NCBI GenBank assembly: GCA_020832285.1
Contig: JAFIFB010000094.1
Span: 1 to 64,000, forward strand
Direction: 5' to 3'
From: Balneolaceae bacterium
GTDB lineage: Bacteria > Bacteroidota > Rhodothermia > Balneolales > Balneolaceae
Length of the DNA stretch: 64,000 nt
Shown: piece after piece, positions 53,160 to 63,066 of the stretch
Numbering within the stretch: the stretch's first letter is position 1
Layout of the letters: every line of letters begins with the position of its first letter
Position numbers and translations under genes: made by a program
Notes under the pieces: generated by a model
Seen by the model: the letters and a program-made list of their open reading frames with translations, nothing else
Told to the model about the DNA's origin: nothing
Database searches by the model: none

Positions 53160-53540
53160 ATGATACGCTTGCTAACTTCTTTTTTCATCATTCTTTCTTT
53201 TTTGATGATCTCATGTACAACCGAAGCAGATTCCATTGTCGTGGATTTCGGTGCAGACTATTCAGTCCTTGTTTCAGATGATTTTCCAACTATTTCAGAT
53301 AATGAACTGAATGTTGAAGTGCTTTACACTGGCTGTGAACCAAACCATGAATTTAATCTTGAGTATACTGAAATCAATGAAAATGAATTTGAAGTTTGGC
53401 TGAACAAGCTTACCCCGAACGAAGATTGTGAAGACTCATTTCAGGAAGTCCGCGTATTTACACTGCCTGGTGAGCTTGAAGAAGGCAAAATTATTTTCCT
53501 TGGCCCTAATATAGAGATCGTTCTGAAAGAGAGTGAATAG
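53160..53540 (+). CDS. Small hypothetical lipoprotein
   Basis: A 126-residue protein with a clear lipoprotein signal (TSFFIILSFLMISCTTEA, lipobox ISC with Cys19). The mature part is acidic with a few strands (VVDFGADYSVLVSDDFP, ELNVEVLYTGCEPNHEF) and two further cysteines. No family recognised. Convergent with the YbbR gene, whose stop lies 22 bases away. Confidence 0.72.
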   Translation: MIRLLTSFFIILSFLMISCTTEADSIVVDFGADYSVLVSDDFPTISDNELNVEVLYTGCEPNHEFNLEYTEINENEFEVWLNKLTPNEDCEDSFQEVRVFTLPGELEEGKIIFLGPNIEIVLKESE

Positions 53541-53562
53541 CCCGGAAATCTCACCAAGAGAA

Positions 53563-54573
53563 TTATTGTGAAACAACCCGAAAATAGGATACCCGCGGAG
53601 GCTGAAAGCTCCGGAGCCGCACAATCTGATCGGTAGTTTCTGAAACTTCCACTTCTGGTGTAATTCGGCCTGAATCGTCTCCCTCAAGAACGGAATAATC
53701 TACATACGCACTGAATGGACGCGTACCCTGGATTTCTGAGTATTGTTCGATAGGCACATCAAACCGTACAGTGATCGATGATGGATTATAAGTAACGGCC
53801 TGTCCACTTGGTAAATTTCTTGTACGCACAGGAACCCGGATTTCAGCTTCTGTGAATTCTGCAACATCAAGCTGCATCAGAACTGATGTTGGTTCAATCA
53901 TTAAAGATGAACTCCCGGTTTTCAACTGTACTTCGCGTTCCATACTCCGGTTCACATCTGAAATTTCAACATTCGCTGTTTCCCACGCTTCGAGTTCAGC
54001 CAATTTCGATTCAGCCCCTGTTACTAGCACACTGTCGGGAAAAAAAACAGGATCCTGAAGCAATCCGTATTGGCTTCTTAAAGAAATATCAACACGGTTT
54101 AAAATGGGTACTTTCTTACTGGTTTTTCGTTCCGTTTCGATATTTAGTTGCGATGGCTCCACCTGAACCACATTCAAATCAGTAAAAGCGCTCACCTGGT
54201 TGCGTACCTGCTCACTAAGGTTTACCTGTTGTGCTTCGGCATTTACTACCACACGGGGCGGATTGCTGTAAACCGAAATCAGTTTCCACCCCTCCCCCGA
54301 AAGATTGACTCTGGCTGTTGCTGGAATTTCGTTGCTCACAATCAGATCATCAGGTAAATTTGAAAGGTGAATCGGCACATTGATCGAGACGGTAAAATCG
54401 CGGTTCAGGTTCACAATGAACCAGAGGCATAGAGCAAAAAAGAGGGCAATACTGAAGGCAATTACCTTTTCCCTCCCTTCCAGGTCACTGCTTTTGGTCT
54501 CTTCGGATTTCGATTGGCCGTCTCCCGAAAAGAACTGTTTGAAGCGATCTGATATAAATTTTAAAAACGTCAT
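53563..54573 (-). CDS. YbbR-like (CdaR-type) domain protein
   Basis: The 336-residue protein has one N-terminal membrane helix (VIAFSIALFFALCLWFIVN) and then extracellular YbbR repeats (NVPIHLSNLPDDLIVS, RVNLSGEGWKLI, VQVEPSQLNIETERK, KVPILNRVDISL). YbbR/CdaR proteins act near diadenylate cyclase CdaA in other phyla; no cdaA is visible here. It follows the DUF721 gene by 27 bp and recF, forming a conserved cluster in Bacteroidota-like genomes. Confidence 0.88.
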   Translation of the reverse strand: MTFLKFISDRFKQFFSGDGQSKSEETKSSDLEGREKVIAFSIALFFALCLWFIVNLNRDFTVSINVPIHLSNLPDDLIVSNEIPATARVNLSGEGWKLISVYSNPPRVVVNAEAQQVNLSEQVRNQVSAFTDLNVVQVEPSQLNIETERKTSKKVPILNRVDISLRSQYGLLQDPVFFPDSVLVTGAESKLAELEAWETANVEISDVNRSMEREVQLKTGSSSLMIEPTSVLMQLDVAEFTEAEIRVPVRTRNLPSGQAVTYNPSSITVRFDVPIEQYSEIQGTRPFSAYVDYSVLEGDDSGRITPEVEVSETTDQIVRLRSFQPPRVSYFRVVSQ

Positions 54574-54600
54574 GACAACTCAAAGATAATCAATAATAAA

Positions 54601-54897
54601 TCATGTGCGCACGATAATTTCTTTTACCACATTCGATTCCACGCGCTCATTCAATTTTTTTGCAACAGAAAAACGGTTGGCATGCAGTTCATACCGCCAT
54701 GCTTCTGAAGTGACCGTTACAATCAGTTTCGATCCTTCAAAACGTACTTTTTTTGTTGCTGCGTTAATATTTTCACCCACCACGTCGGGCCAAATATGCA
54801 AAACCATACCTCTTTTCAGTTCTGCCTGCCGGGGAATTCGTTTCATAAATTCCTTCAACAGTTCATTCATCGATTTTGGTTTTCGTCCGAAGGCCAT
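54601..54897 (-). CDS. DUF721 family protein (DciA-like)
   Basis: The 98-residue protein fits the DUF721 family: LLKEFMKRIPRQAELKRG, LHIWPDVVGENINAATKK, LIVTVTSEAWRYELHAN. Members such as DciA help load the replicative helicase in bacteria that lack DnaC; here it is shorter and its function is inferred. The ATG follows the recF stop with no spacer, so the two are co-translated. Origin-proximal placement near recF and dnaA agrees with a replication role. Confidence 0.88.
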   Translation of the reverse strand: MAFGRKPKSMNELLKEFMKRIPRQAELKRGMVLHIWPDVVGENINAATKKVRFEGSKLIVTVTSEAWRYELHANRFSVAKKLNERVESNVVKEIIVRT

Positions 54898-56028
54898 CTA
54901 AAACTTTTGTTTTACGGTACCGCTATTAACGGTAAACCAGGAGTTTTCATTTTTGTTGCGATAGGCTTCTTCTTCAAAAGGCCGCTCTGAAGCTGAAGTT
55001 ATAAACGTTTGTCCGGAATGTTTATTCAGCGTCTCGGTAATAATATCGGTTTTTCGCTGATCAAGATTGCCAAACACATCATCCAGAAGCATGATAGGGA
55101 GATCGTCCAATTCGTCGGAGTAGTAGAAAAGCTGAGCCATTTTCAGTGCCATTGAAAAGAGCCGGTGCTGCCCCTGGGAACCGTAATTTCTCAACTCCAT
55201 ATCACCCAGAAAAAAAACCACTTCATCGCGGTGTGGGCCGATGAGGGTCTGCTCACGCTCGGCCTCTTTTTCAAAATTCTCATCAAGCATCCGCATGTAA
55301 ACATCTTTGATCTCCTCCTGAGAAGTGAGGTTCTTGCTGATGGTTTGGTATTCGAGGGAGGGTTCCAGTTCCAGCCCGGTAATCGTGCGGTATTGCAATG
55401 CGAGGTATTTTTTGAAACGCTCTAATACCTCGGCCCGTTTATGAATGATGGCCGAGCCGCTTTTTGCAAGCTGAATATCCCACGGTTCAAGATGCGTGCG
55501 AAGAGTTGAAACCGCACCCTGAAATTCCTGCAGCAGTTTGTTACGCTGTTTTCTGATTTTGCGGTATTCGATGAGATTTTTCAGATAGGCGGATGAAATC
55601 TGGCTGATCATACTGTCCAGAAATGTTCTCCGTTCAATCGGGCCGTCACTGGTCAGCTTCAGGTCTTCGGGGCTGAGAACCACCACCGGCACCATCCCGA
55701 TCAGATCGGAAAAACGGTCAAGCGGACTGTCGTTTACAAAAAAATTTTTCCCTTCACCGCGGGAATAATTGCAGCTGATTTTAAACGAAGAACGAATTTC
55801 ACCCTGAAATTGCCCGTGAATCATAAAATATTTCTGGTCGTGATGAGCAATATAGCGATCGCTCGATGCCACAAAACTGCGGGTCATGCAAAGGTAGTGA
55901 ATTGCATCAATGAGATTGGTTTTGCCAGATCCGTTCGGCCCTGTAATGAGGTTGATATGGGGTGCAAACTCAACAACGGTATCTTCGTGGTTCCGGTAGC
56001 CCTGAAGTTTTAAGGAATGAATTTTCAT
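54898..56028 (-). CDS. recF: DNA replication and repair protein RecF
   Basis: This 376-residue SMC-like ATPase helps load RecA at single-stranded gaps. Walker A is GPNGSGKTN (about residues 30-38), preceded by the RecF motif KIHSLKLQGYRNH. The signature GSQGQHRLFSMALKMAQ and Walker B LPIMLLDDVFGNLD are near the C-terminus. Length is standard. The DUF721 gene follows immediately. It is typical for recF to be near dnaA and dnaN; dnaN is not seen in this window. Confidence 0.96.
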   Translation of the reverse strand: MKIHSLKLQGYRNHEDTVVEFAPHINLITGPNGSGKTNLIDAIHYLCMTRSFVASSDRYIAHHDQKYFMIHGQFQGEIRSSFKISCNYSRGEGKNFFVNDSPLDRFSDLIGMVPVVVLSPEDLKLTSDGPIERRTFLDSMISQISSAYLKNLIEYRKIRKQRNKLLQEFQGAVSTLRTHLEPWDIQLAKSGSAIIHKRAEVLERFKKYLALQYRTITGLELEPSLEYQTISKNLTSQEEIKDVYMRMLDENFEKEAEREQTLIGPHRDEVVFFLGDMELRNYGSQGQHRLFSMALKMAQLFYYSDELDDLPIMLLDDVFGNLDQRKTDIITETLNKHSGQTFITSASERPFEEEAYRNKNENSWFTVNSGTVKQKF

Positions 56029-56217
56029 GGCTCTGCGCGGTTATTGTTGCGGTCAGGGCTGAAATAAGTGATGATTTTGAAGAGACTGGATTGGGTGAAT
56101 GATAATCACTGAATTTTAAAAAAATGAAGAAAAATTCGCACAAGAATCCAGGATATAAAATCGGATCAATCCTGAAATTCCTGTGCGGTTTTCAATATAT
56201 ATAGCAGGCGATATTAA

Positions 56218-57519
<1,302 letters not shown>

Positions 57520-57579
57520 TTAGTTAAATTTACATCACCGTAATGTACAGCTAAATCCTGTTACCATAAAGTAAAACCC

Positions 57580-58254
57580 ATGAAACCTATCCTGCTTTTT
57601 GATATTGACGGAACTCTTCTGAATGTGAAGAAATCTTTCATGAAAGACTTAATCGCTGAAATCCTGGATGAACTGAGTATTTCGCCAGATTTGATTAAAA
57701 AACGATCTTTTGCAGGGCGTACCGACCGTGATATCTTCAGTGAACTGGTTTCATTTTCTCCCAGGCCCAATGAAATGTATGAAGAAGCAAAAAAGATCTA
57801 CCTTCAATTGATGAATGAAAACTTTTCTCCTGCTGATGCGGAGGTAATTGAAGGTGCCCGCGAAGCCGTTTACAGAGCATTGGAAGCAGGATTGGAAGTG
57901 GGCCTGTGCACTGGTAATTTTCGGGAATCAGCCTATTTCAAAGTAGAGGCCGCAGGTTTTTCGGATCTGTTTGAATTTGGTGGATTTGGCTGTCATCACG
58001 AGGACAGAATCCATCTGCCTGAACAAGCTCATAAAAACTTTGTGGATATACGTGGCTATGAGCCTGAACCGCAGCAATACATGATAATTGGCGATACCCC
58101 GAATGACATCCGTTGTGCAAAATACTTTGGGGCAAAGGCCATATCGGTAACTACGGGCAGTTTTAACCGGGATCAGCTTGAAAAACATGATCCCGATCTG
58201 CTGCTGGAAAATCTGGGAGAGGTTACTGACTGGAGCCGGTATCCACTAAACTGA
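57580..58254 (+). CDS. HAD superfamily hydrolase (phosphatase-like)
   Basis: The 224-residue protein has the HAD motifs: I LLFDIDGTLL (Asp8, Asp10), II VGLCTGN, and motif IV IIGDTPNDIRCA. The cap region is helical (MKDLIAEILDELSISPD). It resembles phosphoglycolate phosphatase-type and beta-phosphoglucomutase-like enzymes, but the substrate cannot be chosen. Start at ATG 57580, 75 bp from the divergent enolase gene. Confidence 0.9.
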   Translation: MKPILLFDIDGTLLNVKKSFMKDLIAEILDELSISPDLIKKRSFAGRTDRDIFSELVSFSPRPNEMYEEAKKIYLQLMNENFSPADAEVIEGAREAVYRALEAGLEVGLCTGNFRESAYFKVEAAGFSDLFEFGGFGCHHEDRIHLPEQAHKNFVDIRGYEPEPQQYMIIGDTPNDIRCAKYFGAKAISVTTGSFNRDQLEKHDPDLLLENLGEVTDWSRYPLN

Positions 58255-58419
58255 GAAAAAACGACTCCGCTGAAATTTGTATGGATTGAATTTCAAATAA
58301 AAAGAAAGAGAGATTCCTCCGCAATGGGTAAAGCAGTTGTCTACATAAACACCGGCAACCAGTATCTTAAAAAGATAACCCATTAACCATTAAACGAATA
58401 CACCAAAAACCTGCACCAG

Positions 58420-59244
58420 CTACCAAAGCCAGCCAAAAGTGAATGTAATTTGTGGTGATCCAAAAAATCGCTGTGCATCGTAGAATGGTTCTAACAAAAG
58501 CTCACCGTTTTCATCAAACATAAACGGACTCTCCCCGGGGCCAACATTTTCCCGAAGCTGAGGCTGATTTGGCATCATAATCTGTATTCCATCAGGGAAA
58601 TAGTAGAAATAATACCCAAATTCGATACTGTTAAGGCGTGCAAAATTACTCCCGATATCCAATCCAAGTTTAAATTCTCCGGCTCCGCCCCAATGCCATT
58701 CACCATCACCCATCCCGGAAAACACATCATTAACCGGCTCAAAATAATTTTGAAACTGTTCCCGGAAGCCATTGTCATTTATATCATCAAAGTAGGGATA
58801 GGAGAATGCCGCAGCAGGCCCAATCGATGCACTTACAAAAAAGCGATAATCTTCCTGAATGGTATCTGAGAATACGCGCTGCCTCATGCCCAGTAGCAAT
58901 GGAAAAGCAAATGCCCTTTGATATTTATTAGGTACAATTTGCTGGCCAAAGAAAATATCGGTGAAGGTTTGCTCGCTCGCATCCCTCAGTCCAGTCATTC
59001 TGAGCGATGCAGTCAGCTCGGTCTCCCTGGCAATAACCTGCCTGAATTCGGCACCGGCGCCAAAACCAAAATTATTCATTGCAAAGTTAAAACCAAATCC
59101 GGCCCCATATTTATCCTGTATAGGTGAATAATTTCGTGGTATTTTGAGCACTTCCGGCTCCTGTATTTGAGCCTGTATTGCTTCGTTAAAAATAAACAAA
59201 GAGCAGAAACTGAATAGTATCAAATATTTAATCGATTTTCTCAT
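58420..59244 (-). CDS. Outer-membrane beta-barrel-like hypothetical protein
   Basis: I use the ATG at 59244 (274 residues); the ATG at 59265 would add seven residues before the signal peptide. The signal runs to IQAQ (YLILFSFCSLFIFNEAIQAQ). The mature protein is rich in alternating aromatic and small residues typical of barrels (FGFNFAMNNFGFGAGAEF, LGLDIGSNFARLNSIEFGYYF) and ends FTFGWLW with a terminal aromatic. No conserved family is recognised. It is convergent with the HAD gene. Confidence 0.7.
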   Translation of the reverse strand: MRKSIKYLILFSFCSLFIFNEAIQAQIQEPEVLKIPRNYSPIQDKYGAGFGFNFAMNNFGFGAGAEFRQVIARETELTASLRMTGLRDASEQTFTDIFFGQQIVPNKYQRAFAFPLLLGMRQRVFSDTIQEDYRFFVSASIGPAAAFSYPYFDDINDNGFREQFQNYFEPVNDVFSGMGDGEWHWGGAGEFKLGLDIGSNFARLNSIEFGYYFYYFPDGIQIMMPNQPQLRENVGPGESPFMFDENGELLLEPFYDAQRFFGSPQITFTFGWLW

Positions 59245-59444
59245 AGTATGTAATTCTTTGGTCAATTTGATAAGCTAACGATTTTTTTACTCTCGGCATT
59301 GCATCTTTAACACAGAAAATATCAGGTTTTATAAACTCATTATAAATTTCTTTCAAATACCGATTTGATTATTGTTTTATTTTGGCTTTTATTCCTGCTG
59401 AAATTTCGCCCTATTATTATTTAACTCATTGGGTTCTTTTTATT

Positions 59445-59843
59445 ATGAGCACAGTTACAAAATACCTGGTCTTCGGGCCACAAGCTACATTAAGACGATT
59501 ACCTGCAAAACTTTTTGAGCATAACGAACCTAAGTTCTTGTACACTTACAACGCTCCTTCGGGTAATGATCAGATTTATGTTGCCGTTTTTGAACAATTT
59601 GAAAAACAGATTAATGCCACTATTACATTAACCTGTGTAATTGAATGTACAAACAACCGCAACCGCATTGAAATGAAAAAATCTGGCGGCAGAATGGGCT
59701 TTCGAGGCAGTTCATTGTCTGAAGATAAAAATATTGAGTCTGACATTGTTGATTTTATCATGGATTTCTCGAAACGTTTTGGCCTCTCACTTCAGGAAGA
59801 AGTAGACAAAAAAGCATCACCCGACCAGGAAGAGGAAGCTTAA
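59445..59843 (+). CDS. Hypothetical cytoplasmic protein upstream of prmC
   Basis: Starting at ATG 59445 gives a 132-residue protein (a longer start at 59382 would add 21 residues that look like unrelated leader). The body reads TKYLVFGPQATLRRLPAK, IYVAVFEQFEKQINATIT, ECTNNRNRIEMKKSGG and ESDIVDFIMDFSKRFGLSL. No family recognised, but it looks like a compact alpha/beta domain. It is 18 bp upstream of prmC and probably co-transcribed with it. Confidence 0.68.
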   Translation: MSTVTKYLVFGPQATLRRLPAKLFEHNEPKFLYTYNAPSGNDQIYVAVFEQFEKQINATITLTCVIECTNNRNRIEMKKSGGRMGFRGSSLSEDKNIESDIVDFIMDFSKRFGLSLQEEVDKKASPDQEEEA

Positions 59844-59861
59844 ACCGATAAGCGAGACATT

Positions 59862-60734
59862 ATGAGCAAGGCAGACAAGGATTGGACTGTGCTGTCCATG
59901 CTCAAATGGGCCACAGACTATTTTACACAAAATAAAGTCTCTGAACCCCGACTGAGCATCGAATGGATGCTTTCGGAAGTTCTCGGAGTTAAGCGGCTTG
60001 ACCTATACCTTCAGTTCGATCGGCCATTATCTACGGCAGAACTAAAAGAACTTCGTCCGATGGTAAAAAGGCGTGCAGCCCATGAACCGCTTCAGTACAT
60101 CATCGGGAATACCTCTTTCGTTGGCACAACAATTTATGTTGAACCGGGTGTTCTCATTCCCAGGATTGAAACCGAGCAGCTCGTAGATCATATTCTTGAG
60201 CAAAATAAACATCGCAAAGATGAACCGTTGCGGCTACTTGATCTTGGTACCGGCAGCGGCTGCATTCCCATTGCCATTAAAAAAGAATACCCCGCCTGGA
60301 TTTGTTCCGGAGTGGACATTTCACCGGAAGCGATTGCCATTGCCAGGAAAAATGCTCAAGCCAATGAAACCGAAGTTGAATTTTGGATGGATGATTTCTC
60401 AGATCAAAACCGTTCTGCCAAGCTTGAATCATCCGAATGGGATCTGATTGTTTCGAACCCGCCATATATCACCGACTCGGAAAAAAGTGAGATGGACCGT
60501 CAGGTTTTGGACTACGAACCTCACATGGCTCTTTTCCACGAAAGTCCGCTGAACTTATACAAAGATATCATCCGATTTGCAGCTCAAAAAAAAGCAATCA
60601 CCTATCTTGAATGCAACGATAAATCAGCTCACCTGGCAGAGGAAATCGCCATACGTTTTTATGGTACCGTTCAATGCAAAAAAGATCTCGATGGCAACAA
60701 CCGCTTCCTGTTTGCATCAAATCCTCTAACTTAA
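59862..60734 (+). CDS. prmC: Peptide chain release factor N5-glutamine methyltransferase
   Basis: The 290-residue PrmC/HemK methylates the GGQ glutamine of release factors RF1 and RF2. The N-terminal helical domain (LSMLKWATDYFTQNKVSEP, RLSIEWMLSEVLGV) precedes the methyltransferase: VLIPRIETEQLVD, motif I LLDLGTGSGCIPIA and the catalytic NPPYIT motif in LIVSNPPYIT. Length is usual. Its 3' side opens onto the putative replication origin. Confidence 0.95.
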   Translation: MSKADKDWTVLSMLKWATDYFTQNKVSEPRLSIEWMLSEVLGVKRLDLYLQFDRPLSTAELKELRPMVKRRAAHEPLQYIIGNTSFVGTTIYVEPGVLIPRIETEQLVDHILEQNKHRKDEPLRLLDLGTGSGCIPIAIKKEYPAWICSGVDISPEAIAIARKNAQANETEVEFWMDDFSDQNRSAKLESSEWDLIVSNPPYITDSEKSEMDRQVLDYEPHMALFHESPLNLYKDIIRFAAQKKAITYLECNDKSAHLAEEIAIRFYGTVQCKKDLDGNNRFLFASNPLT

Positions 60735-61102
60735 TCTGCTGCATAGCCTTTAATTGGTTATCAACAGAAATTCCAATAATAAATTTCAAGCCTCTGTTTT
60801 ATTGTGGATAACATGTGGAAAAGTTTTTCTCCTGAGGATAAAATATTTAATATTATTGAAAATCAGTGTTAGTGAAATGTTAACGGCTGTCAAGCGGAAA
60901 TTGACAGTTTTATAATTTATTTTACAAAGCATTGCCGACCAATGGTTTAGCACGTTAATACAAATGTGGATAACTTTCATAAACTCAGGGAATATTTTTT
61001 TGATTTGTGGTACAGAAATTCACATTTTGACCGCAGATAAATCCACGATAAAAAAATTCGTGTGGATAACTAAGAGATATTGATAACATAGTAACCACGC
61101 TT
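60735..61102. promoter_or_regulatory. oriC: Putative chromosomal origin (oriC) with DnaA boxes
   Basis: The AT-rich gap between prmC and dnaA contains three exact TGTGGATAA boxes (60803-60811, 60965-60973, 61061-61069), the inverse of TTATCCACA, and looser forms TTATCAACA (60758-60766) and TGTGGAAAA (60814-60822). All three exact boxes share one orientation. A region rich in A and T between 60840 and 60960 could be the unwinding element. Location beside dnaA supports the call; it has not been tested by strand asymmetry. Confidence 0.75.
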
Positions 61103-61120
61103 TTGGGAGGCATTGCACCG

Positions 61121-62566
61121 TTGAATAGAATAACAGCTGAAACTGCCTGGAATGAATGTTTACAAATCATACAGGACAACATCAGCTTTCAAAAATATAA
61201 GTCCTGGTTTGAACCGATTAAGCCTGTAAAACTGGAAAACGATACCCTGACTATACAGGTGCCCAGCCAGTTTTGGTATGAATGGCTGGAGGAGCACTAC
61301 TATAACATGCTTCGTTCTACTATTGCAAAGGTTTTGGGAAGAGAGGGAAAGCTCGAATACTCCGTTTTGGTAGAACGTTCGGATCGCGCGGAAGATAACC
61401 GCTCTATACGCCTGCCCCAACGCCCCATGCCTCCGCAAAAACCACAGGAAATGAATACTTTTACCGAATATCATCCCGGTAAAATTGAGAATCCTTTTGT
61501 AATACCCGGCATCAGAAAAACCAATATCGATTCGAATCTTAACAGTAACTATGTATTTGAACGATATATTGAAGGAGATTGCAATCGGCTGGCACGATCC
61601 GCCGCAATGGCTATAGCTGACAACCCCGGAAGTAATTCATTTAATCCGCTCTTTGTCTATGGGGGTACAGGGCTTGGCAAAACACACCTGATCCAAAGCA
61701 TTGGAAACCGGATTAAACAGGAATTCGGCGATCAGCAGGCTGTACTTTATGTCTCATCCGAGAGCTTTACAAATGAATTTGTTCAGGCAATTCGAAATAA
61801 CCGAGCAAGTGAATTTTCAACCTTCTACAGAAATATTGATGTATTAATCGTTGATGACATTCAGTTTTTCAGTGGTAAAGAGAAAACCCAGGAAGAATTT
61901 TTCCATATTTTTAATGTGCTTCATCAAGATGGGAAACAGATCATTCTTAGCAGCGACCGGCCACCCAAAGACATCCCTGATATTGAGGAACGGCTTATTT
62001 CACGATTTAGCTGGGGGCTGAGTGCCGACTTGCAAATACCCGAATACGAAACCCGATACGCAATCCTCGAACGCAAATCAAGCGACAACGGAATTACACT
62101 CGATCCTGATATTATTGAATTTATCGCTTACAACTTCAAGTCGAATGTCCGGGACCTTGAGGGCGCAATTATCAAACTGCTGGCCACTGCTTCGCTCAAA
62201 CATGTTGATGAAATTGACCTTTCCATGGCCAAGTCGGTTCTGCGTGATATGGTTAAAAGTTCCAACTCGCAGATATCCATTGAGTTTATCCAAAACTATG
62301 TATGTGAATATTTTGGAATCGACACTAACAAAGTTCGTGAAAAAACCCGTAAACAGGAGATTGTAGAAGCGAGACAGATTGCCATGTTCCTGGCAAAAAA
62401 ATACACTAAATCGAGCCTCAAAACGATTGGGCTTCAATTTGGTGGACGGGACCACTCAACTGTTATCCATGCCATATCTACAGTGGAAGAACGCCTTTCC
62501 ACCAGCCCCAAACATAAACGTATGCTCAAGGAACTTGAACAAAAAATAGAAGTGGCCACTCTGTAG
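61121..62566 (+). CDS. dnaA: Chromosomal replication initiator DnaA
   Basis: I place the start at TTG 61121, ten bases after a GGGAGG ribosome site (61105-61110), giving 481 residues; TTG 61103 would put six extra residues over that site. Domains: N-terminal DnaB/DiaA-binding region (ETAWNECLQIIQDNISFQKY), a linker, the AAA+ ATPase with Walker A GGTGLGKTH (about 181-189) and Walker B VLIVDDIQFFSG, and a DNA-binding domain with the signature GGRDHSTVIHAI. It should bind the TGTGGATAA boxes directly upstream. Confidence 0.97.
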   Translation: MNRITAETAWNECLQIIQDNISFQKYKSWFEPIKPVKLENDTLTIQVPSQFWYEWLEEHYYNMLRSTIAKVLGREGKLEYSVLVERSDRAEDNRSIRLPQRPMPPQKPQEMNTFTEYHPGKIENPFVIPGIRKTNIDSNLNSNYVFERYIEGDCNRLARSAAMAIADNPGSNSFNPLFVYGGTGLGKTHLIQSIGNRIKQEFGDQQAVLYVSSESFTNEFVQAIRNNRASEFSTFYRNIDVLIVDDIQFFSGKEKTQEEFFHIFNVLHQDGKQIILSSDRPPKDIPDIEERLISRFSWGLSADLQIPEYETRYAILERKSSDNGITLDPDIIEFIAYNFKSNVRDLEGAIIKLLATASLKHVDEIDLSMAKSVLRDMVKSSNSQISIEFIQNYVCEYFGIDTNKVREKTRKQEIVEARQIAMFLAKKYTKSSLKTIGLQFGGRDHSTVIHAISTVEERLSTSPKHKRMLKELEQKIEVATL

Positions 62567-63066
62567 TGATTTGAGTATCTGGTGCTCTATCGATTTGTAT
62601 GGGTTATGAAATTTGATCAGAAGAGCATAATTTTTTACTGCTTGTATTCTTTCTATTACAGTTCCACTCCAGGTTTCATTTCAGCGTGAAAGTGAATTGT
62701 TATTTGTTCAGAACGCTGACCCCATAGCAGGGATCCCTGGGGCAGATCCGGCAAGTGCACCGAGGGGCGGGACGCTGCGGCCGCTGTCAGCTTGTTTGAT
62801 TCGAACCGCTAAAGACGTACATACCGTCAGGTATCAACAAAATTACCACTGTGACCAACTCATAATCCACTCATCTGCCAGCAGTCTTACAGAATTTGTC
62901 CGGTCATCTGCCATCATAATTGAATTTAATACCCTCTCAAATCAAAGCAGAACCAAAAACTTTTTATTTACATAAACAAGTTTTTTGAAACAACCGATGA
63001 ATTCTTTTTCTTTCCAAAGCAAAATGAAACAAACCCTTCTGTTTCTAACCTAAGCTTTGTTACGGT
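62567..63066. other. Gap downstream of dnaA with a GC-rich island
   Basis: Mostly AT-rich, except about 62690-62860, which is strikingly GC-rich. That island has the perfect palindrome CAGGGATCCCTG (62728-62739), GCGGCCGC near 62777-62784, and a GATTCGAACC word at 62798 that resembles an inverted T-loop. I see no complete tRNA, SRP, tmRNA or RNase P pattern. It could encode a structured RNA or be foreign debris; I do not name it. Confidence 0.4.

Noticed and set aside
62728-62784. Signal recognition particle RNA
   Set aside because: GC-rich pairing was suggestive, but the conserved GGAAGG-AGCA type loop is absent on both strands.
62798-62807. GATTCGAACC as part of a minus-strand tRNA
   Set aside because: The word resembles an inverted T-loop, but the flanks do not form a T-stem or an acceptor stem, and no anticodon arm is found at the right distance.
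62697-62975. 92-codon frame across the GC-rich island
   Set aside because: It spans a sharp composition change and has no protein-like pattern; the island is better treated as non-coding.
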